From positions 1 to 64,000 of the forward strand of contig JAZOLG010000041.1 in assembly GCA_045652765.1 (NCBI GenBank): 64,000 bases of DNA. The letters run 5' to 3'. The DNA comes from UBA1231 sp045652765 (GTDB lineage Bacteria; Bacillota_I; Bacilli_A; ML615J-28; CAG-313). Numbering within the stretch: position 1 is the first letter of the stretch; each line of letters begins with the position of its first letter. A program made the position numbers and the translations under genes. Shown here in pieces: positions 24,734 through 33,006 of the stretch. Under the pieces are notes generated by a model. That model ran no database searches. It was not told where the DNA came from and saw nothing but the letters and a program-made list of their open reading frames with translations.

Positions 24734-26152
24734 ATGAAAGTATTAATTGCATCGCATAATAAAGGTAAAATTAATGAATTTAAAGATATATTAAAAAATT
24801 TAAATTTTGAATTTGTGACATTAAATGATTTTCCAAATATTGAAGAACCGGAAGAAAATGGTTTAACATTAAACGAAAATTCTTTAATAAAAGCTAAATA
24901 TTATTATGATCATTTTAAAATTCCTGTTATTGCAGATGACACAGGCTTATTTATTGATGATTTAGGTGGTGAACCAGGAATTAAATCAGCAAGATACTCT
25001 GGAATTAGTGAAAAAGCAAATAGAGAATTAGTACTGCAAAAACTAAAAGGTAAAATGAGTAATGCTTATTTTGAAACAGTATTAACTTTTTATGATGGTT
25101 CTAATGTTATTACAGCTAATGGTATTATGCAAGGTATTATAAGTAATCAGGAAAAAGGAATCCATGGATTTGGATATGATTCTATCTTTTATTTACCTCA
25201 ATATGAAAAAACGCTAGCTGAATTAGGCACTGAAATAAAGAATAGTTTAAGCCATAGATATCATGCAACTAACAATTTAAAAAGAAAAATTACTTTTTTT
25301 AATAATCTGAATGATGAAATTGAATATATTAAAACATTAATAACTAATAATTTATTTGAAGATGTTGTTTCAATTGAAAAAATCATTGGTGGAATGAGCA
25401 ATAATACTTATTTAGTAGAAACAAATAAAGGTCAATATACAGCTAGAATCCCAGGAATAAACGCTGAATTGTTTGTTGGCAGAATGAAAGAACTAGGAAG
25501 TTTGAATCTTGTAAGAAATAAACCATCATTTGTTCAATATACTTATTTTGATTTGCAATCAGGTTTTAAACTTTCTCCTTATATTATAAGAGAACAAAAT
25601 GATTATAGCGAAGAAGCAATTGCAGAAGTACTAGATGAACTTCACAATTTAAGTAGATTCGAAAATGACTATAAACCATTTGATCGCTTTTTATACTACG
25701 AAAGACTTGTTGAAATATTTGGTATGAAGCTTGATGATGATTATTTTGTATTGAAAAACAAGATTTTATCATATCGTAATTATTTGGAACAAAGACCAAA
25801 AGTTCCATGTCATAATGATGCTCAATTATCTAATCATATTTTTAACAATAATAAGCACATTTTGATTGATTTTGAATTTACAGGAAATAATGATCCTTTG
25901 TTTGATTTTGCATGTTTAGGGAATGATGATTTAAATATCGGAAAAAATGCTTATAGTAAATTAGTACAAAGAGAATTAAGTGAAGAAGAAAATAAAGTAA
26001 TTGAACTATGGTATAGTTTACAAGCATTAAGCTGGTATTTAGTAGCAATGTTTAAATATGCTACAGGAATGAATAAGACGGCAGGATTAGATTTTAGTAA
26101 TATTGCGACTTATTTCCTTAAAAAAGCAGATGATTTGCTAAAGAATTATTAA
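24734..26152 (+). CDS. Fusion of RdgB/HAM1 dITP/XTP pyrophosphatase with a choline kinase-like (APH-fold) kinase
   Basis: Residues 1 to about 190 form a complete RdgB/HAM1 enzyme, which clears non-canonical purine nucleotides: SHNKGKINEF, ENSLIKAKYY, IADDTGLFIDDLGGEPGI, GFGYDSIF and SHRYHAT. Residues from about 195 to 472 form a kinase of the APH/choline-ethanolamine fold: GGMSNNTYLVET (nucleotide-binding loop), HNDAQLSNHIF (catalytic HxDxxxxN, about 358) and LIDFEFTGNNDPLFDFA (metal-binding Asp). The two are normally separate proteins. The junction lies at a seven-T tract (25294-25300). A choline/LicA-type or thiamine kinase substrate is possible; this cannot be decided from sequence. Confidence 0.85.
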   Translation: MKVLIASHNKGKINEFKDILKNLNFEFVTLNDFPNIEEPEENGLTLNENSLIKAKYYYDHFKIPVIADDTGLFIDDLGGEPGIKSARYSGISEKANRELVLQKLKGKMSNAYFETVLTFYDGSNVITANGIMQGIISNQEKGIHGFGYDSIFYLPQYEKTLAELGTEIKNSLSHRYHATNNLKRKITFFNNLNDEIEYIKTLITNNLFEDVVSIEKIIGGMSNNTYLVETNKGQYTARIPGINAELFVGRMKELGSLNLVRNKPSFVQYTYFDLQSGFKLSPYIIREQNDYSEEAIAEVLDELHNLSRFENDYKPFDRFLYYERLVEIFGMKLDDDYFVLKNKILSYRNYLEQRPKVPCHNDAQLSNHIFNNNKHILIDFEFTGNNDPLFDFACLGNDDLNIGKNAYSKLVQRELSEEENKVIELWYSLQALSWYLVAMFKYATGMNKTAGLDFSNIATYFLKKADDLLKNY

Positions 26153-26186
26153 ATAATTTAATTTAGTAATTAAAACAACGTTTTTC

Positions 26187-26215
26187 TTGACTTTTTTTCG
26201 AAAATAATATATAAT
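26187..26215 (+). promoter_or_regulatory. rpsU promoter
   Basis: TTGACT (26187-26192), 17-bp spacer, TATAAT (26210-26215). Confidence 0.8.
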
Positions 26216-26252
26216 ATAGAAGATTTTATGGTGCGGAAGGAGGGACCAAAGA

Positions 26253-26429
26253 ATGCCAAAGACTATCGTTCGCGAAAATGATACACTTGATGAAGCACTA
26301 AAAAGATTCAAACGTGATGTTTCTAGATCGGGTACCCTTGTTGAAGCCCGCAAACGTCAACATTACATGAAACCAAGTGATATCCGCAAAGAAAAAAGAC
26401 GTGCTGCACGTAAAAATGGACATCGTTAA
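26253..26429 (+). CDS. rpsU: 30S ribosomal protein S21
   Basis: This is a 58-residue gene. It starts MPKTIVRENDTLDEALKRFK and continues with a basic C-terminus ending RRAARKNGHR, typical of S21, which contacts the anti-Shine-Dalgarno region of 16S rRNA. AAGGAGG lies at 26237-26243, 9 nt before ATG 26253. rpsU upstream of the yqf/phoH/era cluster is the conserved Bacillota order. A terminator directly follows, so yqfC needs separate expression or read-through. Confidence 0.97.
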   Translation: MPKTIVRENDTLDEALKRFKRDVSRSGTLVEARKRQHYMKPSDIRKEKRRAARKNGHR

Positions 26430-26444
26430 TCATTAAAGTAAAAT

Positions 26445-26465
26445 GGGCATTTTTATGCCTTTTTT
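26445..26465 (+). terminator. Terminator after rpsU
   Basis: GGCAT (26446-26450) pairs with ATGCC (26455-26459) around TTTT, followed by six T. Confidence 0.7.
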
Positions 26466-26510
26466 CTTTCTAAAAGTATTATTTTGGTCATATAATAATA
26501 TGGTGATATT

Positions 26511-26726
26511 TTGAAAAAAATATTTAAAGAGTTTTATGACCAAAATGTTTATATTAAAAATCAAAAAAGTGTACATATTGATAATTATAAAAAACTTTCT
26601 TATATTAGTGAACAATTAATCATAATTGATAATATTCAAATAAAAGGCAGCAATTTATATGTTTATGAACTTGATTCTTTTCAAATTCAGGTAGAAGGTG
26701 CAATAAATGAAATTTCATTTATTTAA
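26511..26726 (+). CDS. yqfC: Sporulation protein YqfC
   Basis: This is a 71-residue protein starting at TTG 26511 with GGTGATA upstream. The YqfC-like pattern is a short N-terminal helix, then a charged IKNQKSVHIDNYKKL stretch, then alternating beta strands LIIIDNIQIKGSNLYV and IQVEGAINEISFI. In B. subtilis yqfC is a mother-cell sporulation gene placed before yqfD and phoH, the same order as here. It overlaps yqfD by 20 bp. Sequence identity is low, so the call leans on synteny. Confidence 0.75.
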   Translation: MKKIFKEFYDQNVYIKNQKSVHIDNYKKLSYISEQLIIIDNIQIKGSNLYVYELDSFQIQVEGAINEISFI

Positions 26727-27783
26727 AAGATATTTTATTTCTACTTCTTTCGAATGTTATAATAACAATTTAACGTATATTCAAAATATTGAAAGTAGAC
26801 ATGTCAAGATAAAAAATGGAATTGTAACTTTTTACTCCAATAATTTTATAGATATTGAAGGTTTTAAATGCGAAAAAAAATTTAAACTTTTTATTAAAAA
26901 TAAAATGGAGTATTATTTAATATTTATAGTTTTAATTATTAGCATTCTATTAATTATGTTTGTTTCTCCTTATTATATAAAAGAAGTTGAATATCAAAAT
27001 GGTAGTATTGAAGATGAGATTATCTTTAATGAGACATCTGATTTAGTAAAAAAACACAAACAAGTTGACTTAAATGATTTGTCAAAACAATTTATGTTAA
27101 AATATCCTCATTATTCGTGGATTAGTTTAAAGAAAAAAGGGAATATAGTTTTATTAAATATTGAATTAAATGAATTATCAAGCTTAAATTATTTAACTAA
27201 TAATATACAAGGAGATTTTATAAGTGGATATGATGCTTATATTAAGCATATTATTGTAACTCAAGGAAAAGTTAATGTTGATATAAATCAAACAGTAAAA
27301 AAAGGTGATTTATTAATTCTTGGCAATTTGCCTAAACAAAAAATCTCTCCATGTGGTATAATAATAGGAGAAATAGTTTATTCTAAAGAGATAACAATTT
27401 ACAAAAATAATATGATTAAATCATACACCGGAAATCTTATAAACTATCAGTATGTTAAACTTAAAGATAAACAAATTCATAAGAATAATAATACATATTT
27501 AGTATATAAAACAAGAACGAATAATATTTTTAGTTTATTTAATTTTATTAGTTATGTTGATGAAACAATTTATGAAATTGGTGATTTTTTAGTTCAATAT
27601 GGTAAAGAAGATGCTATAATATATGGAAAAAGTATCATTTATTATGAACTGGAAAAACAAAGAACATCAAATAAAGAGAGTATTTTAAGTATTGATGTCT
27701 TGAGTATTACCGAAAAAGAAGATCGATATGTTATTAAATTCTTAGTAAAAGCGGATAAAAATATTGTTTTGTTGAAACAATAA
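26707..27783 (+). CDS. yqfD: Sporulation protein YqfD
   Basis: This 358-residue protein has an N-terminal cytoplasmic part, one membrane helix at about residues 75-95 (YYLIFIVLIISILLIMFV), and an extracytoplasmic region. The YqfD signature is visible as DFISGYDAYIKHIIVTQG followed by VKKGDLLILG, matching the expected sequence around LVKKGDxVKKGDxLIxG. YqfD is a sporulation protein of the mother-cell stage in B. subtilis. It is translationally coupled to yqfC and followed by phoH behind a promoter of its own. Confidence 0.85.
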   Translation: MKFHLFKRYFISTSFECYNNNLTYIQNIESRHVKIKNGIVTFYSNNFIDIEGFKCEKKFKLFIKNKMEYYLIFIVLIISILLIMFVSPYYIKEVEYQNGSIEDEIIFNETSDLVKKHKQVDLNDLSKQFMLKYPHYSWISLKKKGNIVLLNIELNELSSLNYLTNNIQGDFISGYDAYIKHIIVTQGKVNVDINQTVKKGDLLILGNLPKQKISPCGIIIGEIVYSKEITIYKNNMIKSYTGNLINYQYVKLKDKQIHKNNNTYLVYKTRTNNIFSLFNFISYVDETIYEIGDFLVQYGKEDAIIYGKSIIYYELEKQRTSNKESILSIDVLSITEKEDRYVIKFLVKADKNIVLLKQ

Positions 27784-27805
27784 TAAAAAATATTAATTGA
27801 ATTCT

Positions 27806-27833
27806 TTGAAAAAATAACTTTATAGATTATAAT
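27806..27833 (+). promoter_or_regulatory. phoH operon promoter
   Basis: TTGAAA (27806-27811), 16-bp spacer, TATAAT (27828-27833). It would drive phoH-ybeY-cdd-era. Confidence 0.65.
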
Positions 27834-27853
27834 ATAGTTATAAGAGGAACTTT

Positions 27854-28810
27854 ATGGCGGAAAAATTAATTTATACTTTTAATAATCCTGATGTTGAAAT
27901 GGCAATATTAGGACCAATGAATAAACATTTAAAACTCATTGAACATGCTTATAATACACATATTTTGCTTACTACTAATGATTTAATAGGCGATGAAGCA
28001 ATAGAATCGAATTTATTAAAAATTATAAGAGTAATTGAAATTTATATTAATAAAGGTATCCAAGTTAAAGAAAGAGATATTCTAAGTATTATTTCAATGA
28101 TAGATAATTATAAAATTGAAGATGTTGAAGCGTTTTTTAATAAAAATGTTGTATTTGTTAATACATATGATGGAAGACAAATTGTTGCGAAAAGTATTAA
28201 TCAAAAGAAATATTTTGAAGCATTACAATCTTCTGATATTGTGTTTGCAGTTGGCGCTGCAGGTAGTGGGAAAACATTTTTGACTGTTGCTTATGCAATG
28301 AATCTTTTAAAAAAGAATAAAATCAAAAAAATTATTATTACTCGTCCTGTTGTAGAAGCTGGTGAAAAGTTGGGATTTTTACCAGGAGATTTAAAAGAAA
28401 AGATTGATCCATATTTAATACCGATTTATGATGCTATTAATGATATTTTAGGCAATGAACAAGCCGAAAAATTAATTGAAAAAGGTATAATTGAAATTGC
28501 ACCACTTGCATATATGCGTGGTAGAACTTTAGACAATGCATTTATTATTTTAGATGAGGCTCAAAATACTACTGAAAATCAAATGAAGATGTTTTTGACT
28601 AGACTCGGTTTTAATTCTAAAATGGTTATTACTGGTGATACTACACAAATTGATTTACATAAAAGTATTACATCGGGTTTAATACATGCAATTAAGTTAT
28701 TAAAAGATATTGAAGAAATCAAATTTGTTAATTTTTCTACTATTGACGTTATGCGTCATCCTTTAGTTTCTAAAATTATAAATAAATACGAAGGTAATAC
28801 AAATGATTAA
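27854..28810 (+). CDS. phoH: PhoH-like ATPase
   Basis: This 318-residue cytoplasmic ATPase has Walker A GAAGSGKTFLTVAYAM (about residue 132), ITRPVVEAGEKLGFLPGD (PhoH signature), MRGRTLDNAFIILDEAQN (Walker B) and VITGDTTQIDL. PhoH proteins are linked to RNA metabolism and commonly lie next to ybeY. Its last 8 bp overlap ybeY; the pgpH (yqfF) gene found between them in B. subtilis is missing here. Confidence 0.95.
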   Translation: MAEKLIYTFNNPDVEMAILGPMNKHLKLIEHAYNTHILLTTNDLIGDEAIESNLLKIIRVIEIYINKGIQVKERDILSIISMIDNYKIEDVEAFFNKNVVFVNTYDGRQIVAKSINQKKYFEALQSSDIVFAVGAAGSGKTFLTVAYAMNLLKKNKIKKIIITRPVVEAGEKLGFLPGDLKEKIDPYLIPIYDAINDILGNEQAEKLIEKGIIEIAPLAYMRGRTLDNAFIILDEAQNTTENQMKMFLTRLGFNSKMVITGDTTQIDLHKSITSGLIHAIKLLKDIEEIKFVNFSTIDVMRHPLVSKIINKYEGNTND

Positions 28811-29243
28811 AGTTAACTTATGCAATAATTATGAATTTCTATTTAATGAGAAAAAACTAGTAAAAAAAATCGCAAAGAAAATTTATAAAGAAGAAAAGCT
28901 TAAAGGGAAATATTTCTTAAGCATTATCATATTAAATAATGAAGAAATCCATAAAATGAATTATCAATATCGCGATATTGATGCACCAACAGACGTAATA
29001 AGTTTTGCTGCAATCGATGGTGAAGATGAATTGCCTGCTGAAATGGGAGACATTTTTATTTGCTATGAAAAAATCATCGAACAAGCTAAAAATTATGGTC
29101 ATTCAGAGTATCGTGAATTTGCATTTTTAGTGACACATGGTATTTATCATTTGCTTGGATATGATCATATGACTAAAGAAGAAGAAACAGTTATGTTTTC
29201 TAAACAAGAAAAAATATTAGAAATTTTGAAAATAGGTCGATAG
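28803..29243 (+). CDS. ybeY: Endoribonuclease YbeY (16S rRNA maturation)
   Basis: This 146-residue zinc hydrolase has the three-His metal site in THGIYHLLGYDHMT, with upstream DIDAPTDVISFAA. YbeY takes part in 16S rRNA 3' end processing and ribosome quality control. It overlaps phoH and lies 1 bp from cdd; dgkA, usually between ybeY and cdd, is absent. Confidence 0.96.
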   Translation: MIKVNLCNNYEFLFNEKKLVKKIAKKIYKEEKLKGKYFLSIIILNNEEIHKMNYQYRDIDAPTDVISFAAIDGEDELPAEMGDIFICYEKIIEQAKNYGHSEYREFAFLVTHGIYHLLGYDHMTKEEETVMFSKQEKILEILKIGR

Positions 29244-29244
29244 T

Positions 29245-29658
29245 ATGGAAAAACAATATGAATTAGCTTTAAAAGCGCGAGAAAATGCATATGCGCCATA
29301 TTCAAATTACAAAGTTGGTGCGTGTTTAGTTTTAAAAGATGGTAATTATATTATCGGCTCAAATGTTGAAAATGCCTCTTTTGGATTAACAAATTGTGCT
29401 GAAAGAAGTGCACTTTTTGCAGCTGTTTCTCAAGGCTACCAAAAAGAAGACTTTAATGAAATTGTAATTGCAACAATTAATGATGTGCCTGGATCTCCAT
29501 GTGGAGCCTGCCGTCAAGTAATTTCTGAATTAATGGATTTAAATGCCAAAGTGACATTAATTAATCCTAAACTTACTAATACAATCAGCTTGAGAGTAAA
29601 AGATCTGCTACCATATGCTTTTTCAGGAGAAGAATTAAATGAAAAGAAAAACATTTAA
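29245..29658 (+). CDS. cdd: Cytidine deaminase
   Basis: This 137-residue zinc enzyme of pyrimidine salvage converts cytidine or deoxycytidine to uridine or deoxyuridine. The site is NCAERSALFAA (Cys, catalytic Glu) and SPCGACRQV (two Cys). YAPYSNYKVGACLV is the conserved N-terminal block. It overlaps era by 20 bp. Confidence 0.96.
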   Translation: MEKQYELALKARENAYAPYSNYKVGACLVLKDGNYIIGSNVENASFGLTNCAERSALFAAVSQGYQKEDFNEIVIATINDVPGSPCGACRQVISELMDLNAKVTLINPKLTNTISLRVKDLLPYAFSGEELNEKKNI

Positions 29659-30544
29659 ATCAGGATTTGTATCTATTGTTGGTAGACCAAATGTTGGTAA
29701 AAGTACTTTAATGAACCAAATATTAGATACTAAAGTTGCAATAGTAACTCCAAAAGCCCAAACAACAAGAAACAAAATTCAAGGAATTTATACAACAGAA
29801 AATGAACAAATAATTTTTATTGATACACCAGGAATCCATAAATCCTTTAATGAACTTGGTGAAAACATGAATCAAGCTGCATATGACAGTTTAGATGGCA
29901 TTGATGCTGTTTTGTTGATGGTGGATTCAACTAAAGAATTTAGTGATTTGGATCAAGAAATTGTTGAGCGATTTACGAAACTTCGAGAACCTAAATTTTT
30001 GGTGTTGAATAAAATTGATTTAATAAAAGATGAGCAAAAGTTGAATGAATTAATTGCACATTATAATTCAATTAATTTTGTTAAGATACTAAAAATTAGT
30101 GCTTCAAATAATTTAGGTGTTGATCAATTGGTATCTAGCATTGTCGATGCTTTAGATGAAGGTCCACAATATTATCCAAGCGATCAGTTAATGGATCAAC
30201 CAGAAAGATTTATGGTTAAAGAGATTATTCGTGAAAAAGTGTTATTACTTACATCACAAGAAATTCCATATTCTGTTGCTGTCGAAATTGAAAGCTTTAA
30301 AAATGATGAAAAAAATCCTAATTTAATAAACATTAATGCTACTATTATAGTGGAAAGACAATCACAAAAAAAGATTGTCATTGGCGAAAAAGGTTCTAAA
30401 ATCAAAGAAATTGGTAGATTATCAAGAATAGATATTGCTAAATTTTTAGGGAATAAAGTTTATTTGGAATTATTTGTTAAAGTAGAAGCTGATTGGCGTA
30501 ATCGTAAACATTATTTGAAACAATTTGGTTATCAAAATAAATAA
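29639..30544 (+). CDS. era: GTPase Era
   Basis: Era is a 301-residue essential GTPase that binds 16S rRNA during 30S assembly. Motifs: G1 GRPNVGKST (about residue 14), the effector region TPKAQTTRNKI, G3 DTPGIH, G4 NKID, and G5 SASN. The C-terminal KH domain includes IVIGEKGSKIKEIG. Its start lies inside cdd, with AGGAGAAG as the ribosome-binding site. Confidence 0.97.
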   Translation: MKRKTFKSGFVSIVGRPNVGKSTLMNQILDTKVAIVTPKAQTTRNKIQGIYTTENEQIIFIDTPGIHKSFNELGENMNQAAYDSLDGIDAVLLMVDSTKEFSDLDQEIVERFTKLREPKFLVLNKIDLIKDEQKLNELIAHYNSINFVKILKISASNNLGVDQLVSSIVDALDEGPQYYPSDQLMDQPERFMVKEIIREKVLLLTSQEIPYSVAVEIESFKNDEKNPNLININATIIVERQSQKKIVIGEKGSKIKEIGRLSRIDIAKFLGNKVYLELFVKVEADWRNRKHYLKQFGYQNK

Positions 30545-30560
30545 GTATAATTATTTAAAA

Positions 30561-30593
30561 AATATCCATCCTAATTGTGGGAGGGATATTTTT
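30561..30593 (+). terminator. Hairpin with T-run carrying the yqzL ribosome-binding site
   Basis: AATATCC and TCC pair with GGA and GGATATT (30561-30590), followed by a short T-run. The GGGAGGG at 30579-30585, used to start the next gene at TTG 30592, is in the 3' arm. Same design as the hairpin at 4892. Confidence 0.6.
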
Positions 30594-30780
30594 GAACTTA
30601 AAAACAAAAGAACAAATTAGAAATGAATATTGGATGAAATTCTTAAAAAGTGGTCGAATTGAAGATTATATAATGTATAATCGATATAATAATTTAAGCG
30701 AAGAAATTGCAGAAATTGGAGTAATTGATGATAACAATAAACAAGAAGAAAATCGAAGGGGTAGTAATAAGAGCAACTGA
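30592..30780 (+). CDS. yqzL: YqzL-like small protein
   Basis: This 62-residue product begins at TTG 30592, with GGGAGGG 6 nt upstream; the GTG at 30577 is inside that sequence. The segment EYWMKFLKSGRIEDYIMYNRY resembles the YqzL motif (WxxFxxTGxIxxYLxYK). B. subtilis yqzL sits between era and recO, exactly this place. The function is unknown. The C-terminus is longer and hydrophilic compared with YqzL (about 47 residues). It overlaps recO by 53 bp in another frame and ends in TGA. Confidence 0.6.
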   Translation: MNLKTKEQIRNEYWMKFLKSGRIEDYIMYNRYNNLSEEIAEIGVIDDNNKQEENRRGSNKSN

Positions 30781-31462
30781 TTATAAAGAAAATAATAGTA
30801 AAATTTCGATACTGACAACTAATGGATTGGAGAATTTTATAGTTAGAGGTACAAGAAAAATTACTTCTAAACTTTCATTATTGGCTCAACCTATCACTAA
30901 AGTTGAATTATTTGTAACTAGTGATAAAATCTTAAATACTGTGACTGAAGGTATAGTATCAGAAAACTATACTAGCATAAAAGAAAATCAAGCAAAACAA
31001 CTAGTTGCATTGTCTATGCTTGAGTCGATATATTACTTTAATAAGCATGTTTTAGATACCAATTTGCTATATAAATTTTTCCTAGATTCATTAGATGTAT
31101 TAAAAAATACCGAATATCCATTGGAGTTATTAAATTATTTTGATATAAAATTATGGTATTTAGTAGGAATTATGCCTACATTCAATAAATGTATTAATTG
31201 TGGTTCAGATAATTCTTCATATTTTACTATTTCTCAAGGTGGTAATTTATGTAAAAAATGTAAAACACATGAATCTTATGATGAATATGTATCTAATTTG
31301 CTGAAAATTACATTTCTTCTAAAAATTGAAAAGTTAAATGAAGAATTTTTAAAACTGTTAAGTGAATATACTGATATATTTAATAAAATTATTAAAATTT
31401 ATTACAAACAATACTTAGATTTTTCTAATTTCAATCGTTCATTAATTGAAAAAATATTGTAA
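30728..31462 (+). CDS. recO: DNA repair protein RecO
   Basis: RecO promotes RecA loading on SSB-coated DNA and annealing. The 244-residue protein begins with the OB-fold (EGVVIRATDYKENNSKISILT, then FIVRGTRK). It has a helical central part and a zinc finger CINCG...CKKC near residue 150. ATG 30728 follows GGAG at 30718-30721. The placement between era/yqzL and glyRS is conserved in Bacillota. Confidence 0.93.
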   Translation: MITINKKKIEGVVIRATDYKENNSKISILTTNGLENFIVRGTRKITSKLSLLAQPITKVELFVTSDKILNTVTEGIVSENYTSIKENQAKQLVALSMLESIYYFNKHVLDTNLLYKFFLDSLDVLKNTEYPLELLNYFDIKLWYLVGIMPTFNKCINCGSDNSSYFTISQGGNLCKKCKTHESYDEYVSNLLKITFLLKIEKLNEEFLKLLSEYTDIFNKIIKIYYKQYLDFSNFNRSLIEKIL

Positions 31463-31492
31463 AGATAGAAAACTATTTATCTTTACTTTTTT
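31459..31492 (+). terminator. Terminator after recO
   Basis: GTAAAGATA (31459-31467) pairs with TATCTTTAC (31478-31486), then six T. Confidence 0.85.
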
Positions 31493-31507
31493 ATTTTGTC
31501 AAAACTA

Positions 31508-31536
31508 TTTACAAAATAACAATAAAATGATATAAT
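31508..31536 (+). promoter_or_regulatory. Promoter of the glyRS-dnaG-sigA operon
   Basis: TTTACA (31508-31513), 17-bp spacer, TATAAT (31531-31536) with extended TGA. The leader of about 70 nt has no T-box. Confidence 0.8.
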
Positions 31537-31610
31537 AAGAAGATGAAAATGGAAAAATTTACATTTATTATAGACATAAAGTAAAACAATGTTAGTTTAA
31601 GGAGGAATTT

Positions 31611-32984
31611 ATGGAAATTACAATGGAAAAACTAGTTGCATTTTTAAAAGACAAGGGTTTTGTATACCAAGGTAGCGAAATCTATGGCGGTCTTGCAAAC
31701 TCATGGGACTATGGACCATTAGGTGTTGAGCTTTTAAATAATGTTAAGAAATTATGGTGGAAATTTTTTGTTCAAGATTCAGAATATAATGTTGGATTAG
31801 ATGCTGGTATTTTAATGAATCCTGAAACTTGGGTTGCCAGTGGACATGTTGGTGGATTCAGTGATCCGCTAATTGACTGTAAAGAATGTCATGCTAGATT
31901 TAGAGCTGATAAATTAATTGAAGATCATACTCATGGTGAAATTACTGGTGATGGTATGAGTAATGAACAATTAATGAATTATATTCGTGATAACAACATT
32001 GTTTGTCCTACATGTGGAAAGCATAACTTTACTGATATTCGTCAATTCAATCTTATGTTTAAAACTAATCAAGGTGTAATTGAAGAAGCTAAAAATACAA
32101 TTTACCTACGTCCTGAAACAGCACAAGGTATTTTTGTTAATTTTAAAAATGTTCAAAGAACTACAAGAAAAAAAGTTCCTTTTGGAATTGGTCAAATTGG
32201 TAAAAGTTTTAGAAATGAAATTACTCCTGGTAATTTTATTTTCCGTACACGTGAATTTGAACAAATGGAATTAGAATTCTTCTGTAAACCAGGTACTGAT
32301 ATGGAATGGTTTAACTATTGGAAATCATTCTGTCATGACTTCTTAAAATATTTAGGTCTTAAAGAAGAATCACTTCGTCTTCGTGATCATGAAAAAGAAG
32401 AATTATCACATTATTCAACTGCAACTACAGATTTTGAATTTAAATTCCCATTTGGTTGGGGTGAATTATGGGGAATAGCAGATCGTACTAATTTTGACTT
32501 AAGAGTTCACCAAGAACATTCTAAAGTAAACCTAGAATATTTAGATCCTGAAACTAATGAAAAATATTTGCCTTATGTTATTGAACCAAGTGTTGGTGCT
32601 GGACGTTTATTTTTAGCGGTTTTATCTGATGGGTTTGAAATTGAACAATTAGGTGATGGTGAAGAAAGGGAAGTATTACATTTAATTCCTGAACTTGCTC
32701 CTTTTAAAGTTGCTGTTTTACCACTTGTAAATAAGCTAAATGAAAAAGCTAAAGAAGTTTATCATTCTTTGAGAAAAATTATGCCAACTGATTTTGATGC
32801 ATCAGGTAAAATTGGTAAGAGATATCGCCGTCAAGATAGCATTGGTACACCATTCTGTGTAACTGTTGACTTCGATACATTAGAAAAAGGAACAGTTACT
32901 GTTCGTGATCGTGATACAATGGAACAAGAAGTAGTTCAAATTGATGATTTAAGAGGTTATTTAGTAAATAAAATTTATAAATAA
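31611..32984 (+). CDS. glyQS: Glycyl-tRNA synthetase, single-chain dimeric type
   Basis: This is a 457-residue class II synthetase of the alpha-2 type (eukaryote/archaea/Mollicutes-like), not the two-subunit GlyQ-GlyS pair of B. subtilis. Motifs: SEIYGGLANSWDYGPLG at the start, a zinc-like CKECHARF...CPTCGKHNF pair, motif 2 GKSFRNEITPGNFIFRTREFEQMEL, EPSVGAGRLFLAVL and a C-terminal anticodon-binding domain. AAGGAGG precedes ATG 31611. It occupies the glyQ-glyS slot between recO and dnaG. Confidence 0.96.
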   Translation: MEITMEKLVAFLKDKGFVYQGSEIYGGLANSWDYGPLGVELLNNVKKLWWKFFVQDSEYNVGLDAGILMNPETWVASGHVGGFSDPLIDCKECHARFRADKLIEDHTHGEITGDGMSNEQLMNYIRDNNIVCPTCGKHNFTDIRQFNLMFKTNQGVIEEAKNTIYLRPETAQGIFVNFKNVQRTTRKKVPFGIGQIGKSFRNEITPGNFIFRTREFEQMELEFFCKPGTDMEWFNYWKSFCHDFLKYLGLKEESLRLRDHEKEELSHYSTATTDFEFKFPFGWGELWGIADRTNFDLRVHQEHSKVNLEYLDPETNEKYLPYVIEPSVGAGRLFLAVLSDGFEIEQLGDGEEREVLHLIPELAPFKVAVLPLVNKLNEKAKEVYHSLRKIMPTDFDASGKIGKRYRRQDSIGTPFCVTVDFDTLEKGTVTVRDRDTMEQEVVQIDDLRGYLVNKIYK

Positions 32985-33006
32985 TTTTCTAGAAAGGATG
33001 GATTAA

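Noticed and set aside
26138..26353. 71-residue minus-strand frame over rpsU
   Set aside because: The plus strand encodes a complete S21 of 58 residues with promoter and ribosome-binding site.
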